Assembly (NCBI GenBank): GCA_016188575.1
Contig: JACPHN010000063.1
Span: forward strand, 1 to 39,164
Reading direction: 5' to 3'
Length of the DNA stretch: 39,164 nt
Source: Candidatus Schekmanbacteria bacterium
GTDB lineage: Bacteria > CSSED10-310 > JACPHN01
Numbering within the stretch: position 1 is the first letter of the stretch; each line of letters begins with the position of its first letter. Below the pieces are notes generated by a model. That model made no database searches. It was not told the DNA's origin and was given only the letters and a program-made list of their open reading frames with translations. Both the position numbers and the translations under genes were made by a program. Positions 1 to 8,061 of the stretch are shown here, in pieces.

Positions 1-71
1 TCTCTTTGGGGTCGAAATCCGTTCTGCAAGTGACAACGTGGTGACAGGTGCAATTGCCGACTGCGTAACCA

Positions 72-1052
72 TGCACCTTTCGGGGCAAGGTGGATCTATT
101 CTGCTACAAGGGCTACAAGAGCTACCAACCGTTCAACTTCTTCTGGGCGGAGCTGGGGATGGTGCTCTACACCCAGTTCCGCGACGGCAATGTGCCCGCC
201 GGATACGGTCAACTGGAGGCCTTCAAGAACGCGCTCGAGCTCCTTCCCGCCGGTGTCGAGGAGGTGTTTTTCCGCGCCGACAGCGCGTCCTACGACCATG
301 AGCTCCTGAAGTACATGGCCCGGGGCAAGAACGCGCGCTTTGGGGTGATTCCGTTCACGGTGAGCGCCGACATCAGCTCCGAGCTTCGCGGCGCGATCGC
401 TGCGGTTGCCGAGAAGAGTTGGAAGCCGCTGCTGCGAAGGAAGTGAGACAGGTTGGTCCCGACCGGTCAGGAGCAGTCGGTGGTGGACTTCGTTCCCAGC
501 GCCATCGCCGATACCAAGAAGGACGAAGGGTATCGCTACGTGGCGACCCGCGAGCTGCTGCCCAAGCAGCCGCTGCCGGGCGTCGATCCCCAACAGCTCA
601 ACCTTCCTTTCGCGGCGACGCGCCTGGGCCCTCGCCAGCGTCTCTACAAGATCTCGGCCATCGTGACCAATCGGCAACTGCCGGGAGACGAGATCATCTG
701 GTGGCATCGGCAGCGCTGCGGCAAGGACGAGCCCAGTCACGGCGAGCTGAAGGGCGCTTTGGCCGGCGGTCAAATGCCCTCGGGCGACTTCGGCGAGAAC
801 GCCGCGTGGTGGGCTTGCGCGGTCCGGGCCGACAACCTGAACCAGGCGATGAAGCTCCTGAAGCTACCGGGCGAGTGGGTAGGAAAGCGACTGAAGGCGA
901 TTCGCGCGCGCCTCATCAACCTGCCGGGGCGCGTGGTGACGCGGAGCAGGCAACTGGTGATCCGGCTCACGGCTGCTCACCCGTCCAACTGGCTCATCCA
1001 GGCGGTATGCCGCGGCGTGGCAAAGATCGCGCAGAGCCAAGCCGTCATCTAA
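72..1052 (+). pseudogene. IS1380-family transposase remnant, 5'-truncated and interrupted by a stop codon
   Basis: One reading frame gives two pieces that belong to a single DDE transposase of the IS1380 type. The first piece contains the YKGYKSYQPF stretch and FRADSASYD, which resemble the family's conserved YKGY...HP and FRADSGF segments. The second contains YRYVATRE and a long C-terminal part around GDFGENAAWWACAV, resembling the family's FGANAAW region. Both pieces are in the same frame and are separated only by a TGA at 444-446, so this is a nonsense mutation and not a frameshift. The frame is also closed by a TAA at 66-68, and the N-terminal third with the first catalytic Asp is absent. 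I see no clear terminal inverted repeats. The copy is almost certainly inactive. The family call is by motif memory, so moderately confident. Confidence 0.75.
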
Positions 1053-1438
1053 TGGACGACATCCACGGCAGCTCCGGCGAGGCTGGGGACGGACAGGTGC
1101 GCGCGGCGCGCCCCATCAGGCACACCGCGACGCGAAAAAGAGGCGAAAATGACATGAAAAGCGGCAGAGACCCTCCACCATAACGTCTGGCTGCCCCTCA
1201 CAGCCGTCTCCCAGGGATGCGTTTGGCACAAGCTGGACGCAACCGAGCAAAGTCGCCCGCGGGCCGGTGGATTTAGGCATGCCCCTCCCATTGCAAATCG
1301 CGGCGATCACGTGCAGAATTCCGCCTGTCTCGTCCAGTCGGTGAAACGGCTTCGCCGCCGCTCCTGGCCCATGGCCGGAGCGGCGCTGGCCGCCAAGCCG
1401 AGCTGCGCTCGTTGGGTACTTAGCGGAGGAGCTTCGTG
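1053..1438. other. Non-coding stretch between the IS remnant and the esterase gene
   Basis: This 386-bp stretch follows the transposase stop and precedes the esterase. I see no ORF with a plausible ribosome binding site, no RNA gene and no convincing -35/-10 pair. It probably contains the distal end of the decayed IS. The esterase ribosome binding site, GGAGGAG, lies at its 3' end. Confidence 0.5.
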
Positions 1439-2152
1439 ATGGCCGAGTCAATCGTTGTACACCATTCCTTCCATTCGTCGGCGCTGGGGTACGAGAAGCG
1501 ATACTGCATCTACCTGCCTCCGAGTTACCCATACCGGCCGGATTTGCGCTACTCTACCCTGTTCCTCTTGCCCGGTCTGCTGGACTACGAACGCACGTGG
1601 GTCGACCGTGGCCGCATTCAGGAGCACATGGACGAGCTCCTCTGCGCCGGGACCGTCGGTGAGATGATCGTCGTGATGCCGGACAAGGACGACGCTGCTC
1701 TCGATGAGAACCGGCGCACCGAATTCGCCGGCTACCTCGGCCGCGACCTAATCGACCACATCGATCGCGAGTATCGAACGCTCGGCTGGCGCGGCCATCG
1801 CGGTATCGAAGGCCTATCGCTGGGGGCCAGTTGGGCGATTCGCATGCTGCTCTACTTCCCGGAGCTGTATTGCTCCGTAGGGTGCCTCAGCGGCGCGTTC
1901 GGCGAGGAATGCTGGCGGCTGCTCGAGCAAAAGCAGTGGCATCTGCACCGAGCCGGAACCCGTTTTCGCGTGGGCGTCGGCAGCAGCGAGAGCGACTTGA
2001 TTCCGGGGAACCTGGAGTTTGTCAACCACCTGCGTGGTCTCGGTTTCTACTGCGAGTATGATCAGATGGAGGGGCCGCACGATTGGGAGCTGTGGTCGCG
2101 GCAGGTGCGGCATTCGCTGCAGTTCCATTACTTTTCGTTCAATCCGAAGTAG
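1439..2152 (+). CDS. Esterase D-like alpha/beta hydrolase
   Basis: A 237-residue protein of the putative esterase family (PF00756 type; relatives include esterase D and the antigen 85 fold). It would hydrolyse a carboxylic ester, with unknown substrate, in the cytoplasm; no signal peptide is visible. The nucleophile elbow GLSLG places the catalytic Ser at residue 127. GSSESD supplies a candidate acid at Asp186 and GPHDWELW the His at 214, in the expected order and spacing. FLLPG near residue 43 matches the oxyanion region. I chose the ATG at 1439 over a GTG three bases earlier because GGAGGAG sits about 8 bases upstream of it. The next gene starts 43 bases downstream with its own ribosome binding site, so the two may be co-transcribed. 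Confidence 0.8.
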   Translation: MAESIVVHHSFHSSALGYEKRYCIYLPPSYPYRPDLRYSTLFLLPGLLDYERTWVDRGRIQEHMDELLCAGTVGEMIVVMPDKDDAALDENRRTEFAGYLGRDLIDHIDREYRTLGWRGHRGIEGLSLGASWAIRMLLYFPELYCSVGCLSGAFGEECWRLLEQKQWHLHRAGTRFRVGVGSSESDLIPGNLEFVNHLRGLGFYCEYDQMEGPHDWELWSRQVRHSLQFHYFSFNPK

Positions 2153-2195
2153 GCGTGCGGCAACGGCGCGCCGTTGTTGGCAAGGAGGTCCGTTG

Positions 2196-3002
2196 ATGTC
2201 GAGCGATGAGCCGGGCTCCGCGCCTCGGGCGATCGCCTATGTTCACTGGCACGCTGAGGAGGGGCAGCAGCGCGCCGCCGTGCTCACGGGGCTCGGCTAC
2301 AAGGTGACGTTCTGTCGGCCCGAGAACGCCGCGGACCTGCGCGCCCTGCGCGATGCGCCGGTGAGCGCGTACGTCATCGACCTGTCGCGACTGCCTTCCC
2401 ATGGGCGGGATGTCGCGGTGGCGCTCCGTAATTGGCGAGCTTCCCGGTCTATCCCCATCGTGTTCGCGGGAGGCACACCCCAAAAGGAGGCGCGCCTGCG
2501 CGAGACCTTGCCCGATGCTCACTATTCGTCGTGGGCAGGCATCGGGGATAGCGTCTCGGCGGCCCTTGCGACTCCCCCCCAGGACCTGGTCGTTCCCGGC
2601 CACAACCTGGCGGGCTATTCCGGAACGCCGCTGCCCAAGAAGCTGGGCATCGCCGCGGGATCGCGAACCGCGGTCCTCAACGCGCCTGCTGACGTCGCGG
2701 CCATTCTGGGGCCGCTGCCAGACGGTGCGGTGCTGGAGCCGGCAATCGGTCCGGGTTGCGACCTCGCGCTGTGGTTTACGAGCGAGCGGACGGCGCTGGA
2801 AGCAGAGATCGCTCGCCATGCCGCCGCGGTGCCGGGGCGGGGGCTGTGGATCCTGTGGCCCAAGAAGTCCTCGGGCGTTGGGTCCAACCTGACGGAAGCC
2901 ATCGTGCGGAGCTGTGGCCTGGCAGCAGGGCTAGTCGACTATAAGGTCTGCTCGGTCAACGAGGTCTGGTCGGGCTTGCGCTTTACGCGACGGAAACCGT
3001 GA
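2196..3002 (+). CDS. Receiver-like domain fused to a DUF3052 domain
   Basis: A 268-residue two-part protein. Residues 1 to about 120 resemble a response-regulator receiver: YVIDLSRLPSHG has the Asp, Pro and Gly spacing of a phosphoacceptor strand, followed by the strand SIPIVFAGG. The usual conserved Lys at the end of strand 5 is not obvious, so this may be a pseudo-receiver. The C-terminal 130 residues match DUF3052 as I remember it: YSGTPLPKKLGI near the start, DLALWF in the middle, and WPKKSSGV followed by GLVDYKVCSV and WSGLRF at the end. DUF3052 has no settled function. The ATG is preceded by AAGGAGG about 8 bases upstream. An open frame extends further upstream into the esterase gene but lacks a ribosome binding site, so I reject that longer form. 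Confidence 0.75.
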   Translation: MSSDEPGSAPRAIAYVHWHAEEGQQRAAVLTGLGYKVTFCRPENAADLRALRDAPVSAYVIDLSRLPSHGRDVAVALRNWRASRSIPIVFAGGTPQKEARLRETLPDAHYSSWAGIGDSVSAALATPPQDLVVPGHNLAGYSGTPLPKKLGIAAGSRTAVLNAPADVAAILGPLPDGAVLEPAIGPGCDLALWFTSERTALEAEIARHAAAVPGRGLWILWPKKSSGVGSNLTEAIVRSCGLAAGLVDYKVCSVNEVWSGLRFTRRKP

Positions 3003-3051
3003 CCTCACGATTCGGCCGCCCGCGCTGATCGGCGCGACAGTGCGCCTCCGT

Positions 3052-3125
3052 CCCTCCCCCGCTTGCGGGGGGGTCTTCGTGATGCGCATTCCGCGCAGCT
3101 TGCAGTCGACAAAGCGGTGGATTCA
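3052..3125 (+). repeat. Dispersed repeat copy A with GC-rich hairpin, between convergent genes
   Basis: The C-rich/G-rich palindrome CCCCCGC-TT-GCGGGGG spans about 3056-3071. It is followed at 3073-3125 by a 53-bp segment that aligns without gaps (about 43 of 53 identical by hand count) to 27383-27435. The hairpin lies between two convergent genes ending at 3002 and 3236 and may also act as a transcription end. The 3003-3235 interval otherwise shows no gene. Confidence 0.6.
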
Positions 3126-3235
3126 GGCCGTGCTCGGCCTCTTGCGGCGAACACACAGCACCCCGCGCCTTGCCCTGACAACCCCGCGGCGCGCTGATGG
3201 CACCCCGCCCGCTCCGCATCCCGGCGGCGGGTCCG

Positions 3236-4345
3236 TCAGTGCGCAACCAGCGCTGCCGAAAACGTCTCGGCCGTCATCGGGGGCAATGCGGCAACGGCGA
3301 GGTTTTCCTCTACGTGGTCAAGGTGCTTCATGCCGACGAGCGCGACCTTGATTCCCGGCGCCGACCGCGCAAATTGCAGCGATCGCTGCGCGTCGGTCCG
3401 CAACCCCGGCAGTGCCGCCGTGACGCGCCGCGGCAAGTCCCGGCACAGGCGCGCCTGCAGCAGCGAGGCCGAGGCGACCACCGCGATGTCGAACCGGTTC
3501 GCAGCCTCCACCAGCGTGCAATGCTCCCCGCGCACCACCTGATTTGTCTTGGTAAGAGCTTCGCACATGGCCACGTTGAACGGTAGCTGCACGACGCGGA
3601 ATCGGTGTCCTTCCCCGCCGACGGCCATGGCGATGTCGACCACTTCTGACAAGGATAGATAACCGGGCTCCCCCTCGCTCAGGCGAAAGCCGTTCCACGT
3701 GGCGACGCCGTACATCTGGATCTCGCCCTTCGACGCCGCATGCTCGAGGGCCTCGAAAGCCCCCGTCAGGCGCTTCACGAAGGTGGAGCGATCGATCTCG
3801 TCCAGTTGCTCCTCGGGATTGTGCAGGTAGTAGATGTCGATCGTCTCCAGCTCCAGATTGCGCCGGCTTCGCGAAATCTGGTCGGCGATGAAGCGCGGAG
3901 AGATGGCATGGCAGCCCGAAACGACCTCGCGCTGGTCAAGAATAGCGGGGCGGTAGTACGCGTCCATGAAAGTGGCGTAGGGATCGTCGGGGATATCGCT
4001 GTCGAACGGCAAGTATCCGCCTTTCGTCGCGACCAGCACCTCGTCGCGCGAAATCCGGCCCGAGAGCAGCAGACGCTGCAGCGCTCGCCCCGTGGTGCGC
4101 TCGCTGCGCATGCACCGGTAGTTGATGGCGGTATCGATGAGATTGACGCCGCCCTCGACCGCGTGGCAGATGGCGTCCTCGTACAACTGGTCGGTGGTCG
4201 CATCAGCGCTGCCCAAATAGGTGCCGATGCCAATCGACGAGACCGTCAGGCCGCAATGCGATCGGAAATGCTCCGCGGGCAGGATGCCGGCAAATCGCGC
4301 CTGGAATCGCGCAGTGCCCTCAGCAGTAGCGTGCGACAACGACAT
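3236..4345 (-). CDS. Aldo/keto reductase family protein
   Basis: A 369-residue NAD(P)H-dependent oxidoreductase of the aldo/keto reductase (AKR) TIM-barrel superfamily; substrate unknown. The catalytic tetrad can be read in order: Asp71 in NLIDTAINY, Tyr76 in the same motif, Lys108 in VATKGG and His175 in YYLHNP. A C-terminal VALVGMKHLDHVEENL fits the cofactor-binding end of the family. Residues 170-180 (LETIDIYYLHNP) are typical of AKR proteins with the DIYYLHN signature. The start at 4345 is chosen because GGAG lies about 8 bases upstream; a longer open frame to 4489 has no such support. It is transcribed convergently with the DUF3052 gene. The 240-bp gap upstream, before the VWA gene, shows nothing I can name. 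Confidence 0.85.
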   Translation of the reverse strand: MSLSHATAEGTARFQARFAGILPAEHFRSHCGLTVSSIGIGTYLGSADATTDQLYEDAICHAVEGGVNLIDTAINYRCMRSERTTGRALQRLLLSGRISRDEVLVATKGGYLPFDSDIPDDPYATFMDAYYRPAILDQREVVSGCHAISPRFIADQISRSRRNLELETIDIYYLHNPEEQLDEIDRSTFVKRLTGAFEALEHAASKGEIQMYGVATWNGFRLSEGEPGYLSLSEVVDIAMAVGGEGHRFRVVQLPFNVAMCEALTKTNQVVRGEHCTLVEAANRFDIAVVASASLLQARLCRDLPRRVTAALPGLRTDAQRSLQFARSAPGIKVALVGMKHLDHVEENLAVAALPPMTAETFSAALVAH

Positions 4346-4585
4346 TTCCGAGCTCCAGAAAAACCAGACCCTCTGCCCCATGGGGCTACAGACGAAAACT
4401 GTGTTGAGAAGATACTCTCCCAGTTGCGGAAGCGCAAGGATCAACCCGCAGGAGCGACACAGGCGTCGCTCCTTCAGCGTGCGCGGCAAGGTGCCCCGAC
4501 GGCGCCGGCAGGTTGGTTTCGAAACGCCAGGGGGTCCCCTATTTGCGCCTGGCCGGCTATCAGGCTTCGCTGCGGTGTGCCTCCG

Positions 4586-6334
4586 TCAGTTTCCGCCTGG
4601 CGCCGCGCCGCCCGCGCCGCCCGCGCCGCCCGCGCCGGCCGCCGCCGCGGCGCCTGTCCCGCCGCTCAGCGACTTCGCCAGCCGCACCAGCTCCACGAGC
4701 TCGCTCCGATATCCGTGCGGATCCTGTCCGCGGGCGCCGCGCGCCAGCTCCTCGACGCTGTCAAAGCTCGCCGTGCCCCGATAGCGAGATTCCCGCAGCA
4801 GCATGCCAAATCCTGCCACCGCCGCGGCAAATCTGAAATCGCCCGACGCAGCCTCCACCTGGCGCGGGAGATCTCTCACTTTCCAGCTCAGGAGCTGGCT
4901 CGTATCGGCGGTCGGATCCTTGTAGCGCAGCTTGACGAGCACCATGTCGTTGGTGTCGGCGGCGCCCGAGGGTGCCGCGGGCTTCTGAAAGGTGAGCGGA
5001 TCTACGGAGCCGGCGCTCGAGACCTCGAAGCCGGCTGGCACCACCTCATACAGTGCGGTGACCGTGTGACCCGCGCCAACTTCCCCGGCGTCCTTCGTGT
5101 CGTCGTTGAAGTCCTCGGATCGCAAAATGCGGTTTTCGTAACCGAGCAGACGATAGCCGGCGACGGTCTCGGGATTGAATTCCACCTGGATCTTGACATC
5201 CTTGGCGATGGTCACCAGAGTGCCGCCGATCTGCTCCACAAAGACCTTCCGGGCCTCGGCCGCGTCATCGATGAACGCGTAGCTGCCGTTGCCGTGGTCC
5301 GCCAGCTCCTCGAGCGTGGCGTCCTTGAGATTTCCCATCCCGAAACCCAGCACTGTCAGAAAAACGCCGCTCCTGGCCTTCTCCTCGATGAGGCGTTTGA
5401 GGTCCCCGCGGTTGGTAATCCCCACGTTGAAGTCCCCGTCGGTCGCCAGGATTACACGATTTGTGCCAATCTGAAGAAAGTTCTCCCGGGCGACCTGGTA
5501 GGCCAGCTCGATCCCGGAACCTGCATCCGTGGAGCCGCCAGCCACGAGATTCTCCAGGGCCTCCAGGATGGCCTGCGAGTTGTCGCACGCCGTCGAGGGC
5601 AGCACCAGGCCCGAGGCGCCAGCGTACACGACAATCGCCACGCGGTCCTGCTTGTTGAGGTTATTGACCAGCATCTTGAGTGCGGTCTTGAGCAGCGGGA
5701 GCCTGTTGGGAGCCTTCATGGAGCCGGAAACGTCGAGCAAGAACACCAGGTTTGCCGGTGGCCGTTGCTCGGTCGGGATTACGCGGCCTTTCAAGCCGAT
5801 ACGGACCAGGCGATGATCGCGGTTCCAGGGGCACGATGCCGCCTCGACCGTGGCGGAGAAGGGAGCGCCTCCCTCGGGTTCGGGGTAGTCGTAGTCGAAG
5901 TAGTTGACCAGCTCCTCGAGGCGAACCGCGTAGGGCGGCGGCAGTTGGCCCTGCCTCAGGAAGCGCCGGACGTTGGAATATGACGCGGTGTCGACATCAA
6001 TGGAGAAGGTCGAGAGCGGATAGCCAGCGACGGTCAGGAAGGGGTTCTCGTCGATGCGATCGTATTGCTCGGCGTTCGGACTGCCGCTCGGTTCGTCTCG
6101 TTCGCCCTGCGGAGGCTGTGCCATTCTGGACGCAACAGCTCGCATCTTCTCCAGTCCCGGCGAACCGGCGTCGAGTGACATGCTGAGGAGCTTTTCCGGC
6201 ACCGGGGCCGGCTCCGGGGATCTGCCCTGATCTTTCGAGCCAACCGAGCACCCTGACCCTCCAAGCGGCAGCAGCAATAGCAGCGCACTCGTGAAAACCG
6301 CAGACATCGCAACCGCAAATCGTGTTCGCTTCAT
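4586..6334 (-). CDS. VWA-domain lipoprotein, YfbK-like
   Basis: A 582-residue secreted lipoprotein. Residues 1-29 form a signal sequence ending in GGSGC, so Cys29 is the probable lipidation site. Residues about 100-160 match the domain that precedes VWA in YfbK-type proteins (FSIDVDTASYSNVRRFL, then LVNYFDYDYP). The VWA domain begins near residue 195 and has an intact metal-ion adhesion site, Asp201-x-Ser203-x-Ser205, with the later TDGDFN. The C-terminal third fits the DUF3520-like region of this family. The protein ends in a Gly/Ala-rich tail encoded by 9-bp GC repeats around 4600-4650, which may vary in length by slippage. The start is fixed by GGAGG about 9 bases upstream. It probably binds a protein partner at the envelope; the partner is unknown. 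Confidence 0.85.
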   Translation of the reverse strand: MKRTRFAVAMSAVFTSALLLLLPLGGSGCSVGSKDQGRSPEPAPVPEKLLSMSLDAGSPGLEKMRAVASRMAQPPQGERDEPSGSPNAEQYDRIDENPFLTVAGYPLSTFSIDVDTASYSNVRRFLRQGQLPPPYAVRLEELVNYFDYDYPEPEGGAPFSATVEAASCPWNRDHRLVRIGLKGRVIPTEQRPPANLVFLLDVSGSMKAPNRLPLLKTALKMLVNNLNKQDRVAIVVYAGASGLVLPSTACDNSQAILEALENLVAGGSTDAGSGIELAYQVARENFLQIGTNRVILATDGDFNVGITNRGDLKRLIEEKARSGVFLTVLGFGMGNLKDATLEELADHGNGSYAFIDDAAEARKVFVEQIGGTLVTIAKDVKIQVEFNPETVAGYRLLGYENRILRSEDFNDDTKDAGEVGAGHTVTALYEVVPAGFEVSSAGSVDPLTFQKPAAPSGAADTNDMVLVKLRYKDPTADTSQLLSWKVRDLPRQVEAASGDFRFAAAVAGFGMLLRESRYRGTASFDSVEELARGARGQDPHGYRSELVELVRLAKSLSGGTGAAAAAGAGGAGGAGGAAPGGN

Positions 6335-6479
6335 CGTGTTTTCCTCCATGTCGTGTGCGTATTCTGACATCGGGGGCGGGCCGATGTTCCCTGGTTGGCG
6401 GGCCGTGGGGGTTCGCAAGAGCAAGCGACAGAGCCCTGGTCAGCGCCTCCGCCTCCGGGCTCTTGGGGGCCACGGGCGG

Positions 6480-6508
6480 TTGACATGACCATGCAAGTGG
6501 ACTAAGTT
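6480..6508 (+). promoter_or_regulatory. Candidate sigma70 promoter giving a leaderless antitoxin transcript
   Basis: A perfect -35 hexamer TTGACA at 6480-6485 is followed by a 17-base spacer and TAAGTT at 6503-6508 as a weak -10. The antitoxin ATG begins at 6515, about where transcription would start, and no Shine-Dalgarno sequence precedes it. The arrangement suggests a leaderless mRNA, which is an inference. Confidence 0.45.
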
Positions 6509-6514
6509 GGCCTC

Positions 6515-6742
6515 ATGATAGAAGTTACCATTCACGAAGCCAAGACCCAGTTGTCGCGCCTCATCAAGGCCGTACAGGACGGTGACGAAGTCGTCATCTG
6601 CAATCGCAACACGCCCGTTGCGCGGCTCGTCGCACTCCGGAAGCCTCCCGTTGTCCGTCCACTCGGGTGGGGCGGAGCGGACGGGATGTGGATGGCGGAC
6701 GACTTCGACGCGCCCCTTGACGACTTCGCCGACTCCATCTGA
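6515..6742 (+). CDS. Phd/YefM-type antitoxin
   Basis: A 75-residue DNA-binding antitoxin of the Phd/YefM superfamily. The N-terminal 50 residues have the family pattern: IHEAKTQLSRLI, then a short loop with GDEVVICNRNTPVARLV. The C-terminal part, rich in Trp, Asp and Phe (DDFDAPLDDF), is of the kind that wraps into the partner toxin. It is followed 6 bases after its stop by a PIN-domain toxin, which fixes its role. Antitoxins of this class usually repress their own operon by binding a palindrome near the promoter. I see no convincing palindrome in the short region between the -35 and the ATG. Confidence 0.85.
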   Translation: MIEVTIHEAKTQLSRLIKAVQDGDEVVICNRNTPVARLVALRKPPVVRPLGWGGADGMWMADDFDAPLDDFADSI

Positions 6743-6748
6743 GGCGCC

Positions 6749-7135
6749 GTGGCCTACCTCCTGGACACCCACACTTTCCTCTGGATGCGACACGCGCCAG
6801 ACCGCCTGGGCGAGAAGGCCCATGCGGTCTGTGGCGAGGTGAATAGCGAGCTGGTCATGAGCCTCGCCAGCGCCTGGGAGATGGCGATCAAGCTCTCCAT
6901 CGGGAAGCTGAGGCTGCACGAGACGCTCCGCGAGATCCTCGTCGATGCGCGCACGACGAGGGGTATCGCCCCGCTCGCCATCAAGGAGACCCACGTGCTT
7001 CGTGTTCGCGAGCTGCCTTTCCATCACCACGACCCCTTCGACCGCATCCTGGCGGCCCAGGCGCTGGAGGAAGGGCTGACGCTTCTGAGCGCGGACGCCT
7101 GCTTCGACGCCTACGCGGTGCCGAGGGTCTGGTAG
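6749..7135 (+). CDS. PIN-domain ribonuclease toxin, VapC-like
   Basis: A 128-residue PIN-domain protein, the toxin partner of the gene just upstream. PIN toxins are Mg-dependent endoribonucleases, often acting on tRNA or rRNA. The acidic residues are in place: Asp6 in YLLDTHTFLW, Glu44 in SAWEMAIK, Asp95 and Asp98 in HHHDPFDRILAAQA, and Asp116 in LLSADACFD. The LLDTHTFLW start and SAWEMAIK motif resemble the Sll0205-type PIN subgroup found with Phd antitoxins. It begins with GTG, directly after the antitoxin stop, so translation is probably coupled. The uracil-DNA glycosylase gene starts 6 bases after its stop. Confidence 0.85.
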   Translation: MAYLLDTHTFLWMRHAPDRLGEKAHAVCGEVNSELVMSLASAWEMAIKLSIGKLRLHETLREILVDARTTRGIAPLAIKETHVLRVRELPFHHHDPFDRILAAQALEEGLTLLSADACFDAYAVPRVW

Positions 7136-7141
7136 GACGAC

Positions 7142-7897
7142 ATGCGTGAGCGTCTGCATCCGATGGACCTCTCCGAGAGCGACCGACCGGCGCTGGGACG
7201 CATCGCCGACGACCTCGTGTGCGAGCTGGAGGGCCTGTGCTTCGGCCCGCCGGTCACGCACGTCTACCACCCGCTCAGCTACGCCCGGGCGCCGTGGGAC
7301 GCCTATTGCGAGCGGTACGGCGTAGGCCCGCGTGAGGTTCTACTGCTGGGCATGAATCCCGGGCCCTTTGGCATGTGCCAATCTGGAGTGCCGTTCGGCG
7401 AGGTTAACCTCGTCCGCGACTGGCTGGGCATCCAGGCCCGCGTCGGCAAGCCGCCCGTCGAGCACCCGAAGCGCCCGGTGACGGGGTTCGCGTGCCACCG
7501 GAGCGAGGTCAGCGGCGCTCGCCTCTGGGGCTGGGCACGGGACCGCTTCGGCACACCCGACCGCTTCTTCCGCCGCTTCTTTGTCGCCAACTACTGCCCG
7601 CTGGTGTTCATGGTCGAGAGCGGAGCCAACCTCACCCCCGACAAGCTCCCGTCCCGGGAGCGCGAACCCCTCTTCGCCGCCTGCGACCGCGCCCTCCGGC
7701 GCACCGTCGAGCACTTCGACCCGCGTTTCGTGATCGGGATCGGGAAGTTCGCCGCGGCCCGGAGCAGCGCTGCGCTCGGCGAGTGCCCCGGACGGGTCGT
7801 CGGCTGCGTGCCGCACCCGAGCCCGGCGAGCCCGCTCGCCAACGGAGGCTGGGCCGCGCTGATGGATCGGGCCCTCGCCACGCTGGGAGTCCTCTGA
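7142..7897 (+). CDS. SMUG1-like uracil-DNA glycosylase
   Basis: A 251-residue protein matching SMUG1, the single-strand-selective monofunctional uracil-DNA glycosylase, which removes uracil (and some oxidised pyrimidines) from DNA to start base-excision repair. The water-activating motif is GMNPGPFGM at residues 70-78, with Asn72 as the key residue. The second motif, HPSPASPLAN, begins at His225 and would insert into the DNA minor groove. Length fits the bacterial SMUG1 family. The ATG is 6 bases after the PIN toxin stop, so the gene appears to sit in a three-gene transcription unit with the toxin-antitoxin pair. It converges on the methyltransferase gene; the 164-bp gap shows no feature. Confidence 0.88.
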   Translation: MRERLHPMDLSESDRPALGRIADDLVCELEGLCFGPPVTHVYHPLSYARAPWDAYCERYGVGPREVLLLGMNPGPFGMCQSGVPFGEVNLVRDWLGIQARVGKPPVEHPKRPVTGFACHRSEVSGARLWGWARDRFGTPDRFFRRFFVANYCPLVFMVESGANLTPDKLPSREREPLFAACDRALRRTVEHFDPRFVIGIGKFAAARSSAALGECPGRVVGCVPHPSPASPLANGGWAALMDRALATLGVL

Positions 7898-8061
7898 CGT
7901 GGACGCTCCCGGAGCCCGGAACGAGAGGCGGCGCTAGCTCCCCGAACGCCCGCGCACGATCGTCGGCTCGGCGATCGAGGTGTGCAACCGGGCGTCCCTG
8001 GAGAACCGCCTCGACACCCGAAATGGATGGGCAGTGACGAGCCGGCCGCCAGGCAGCGGCG

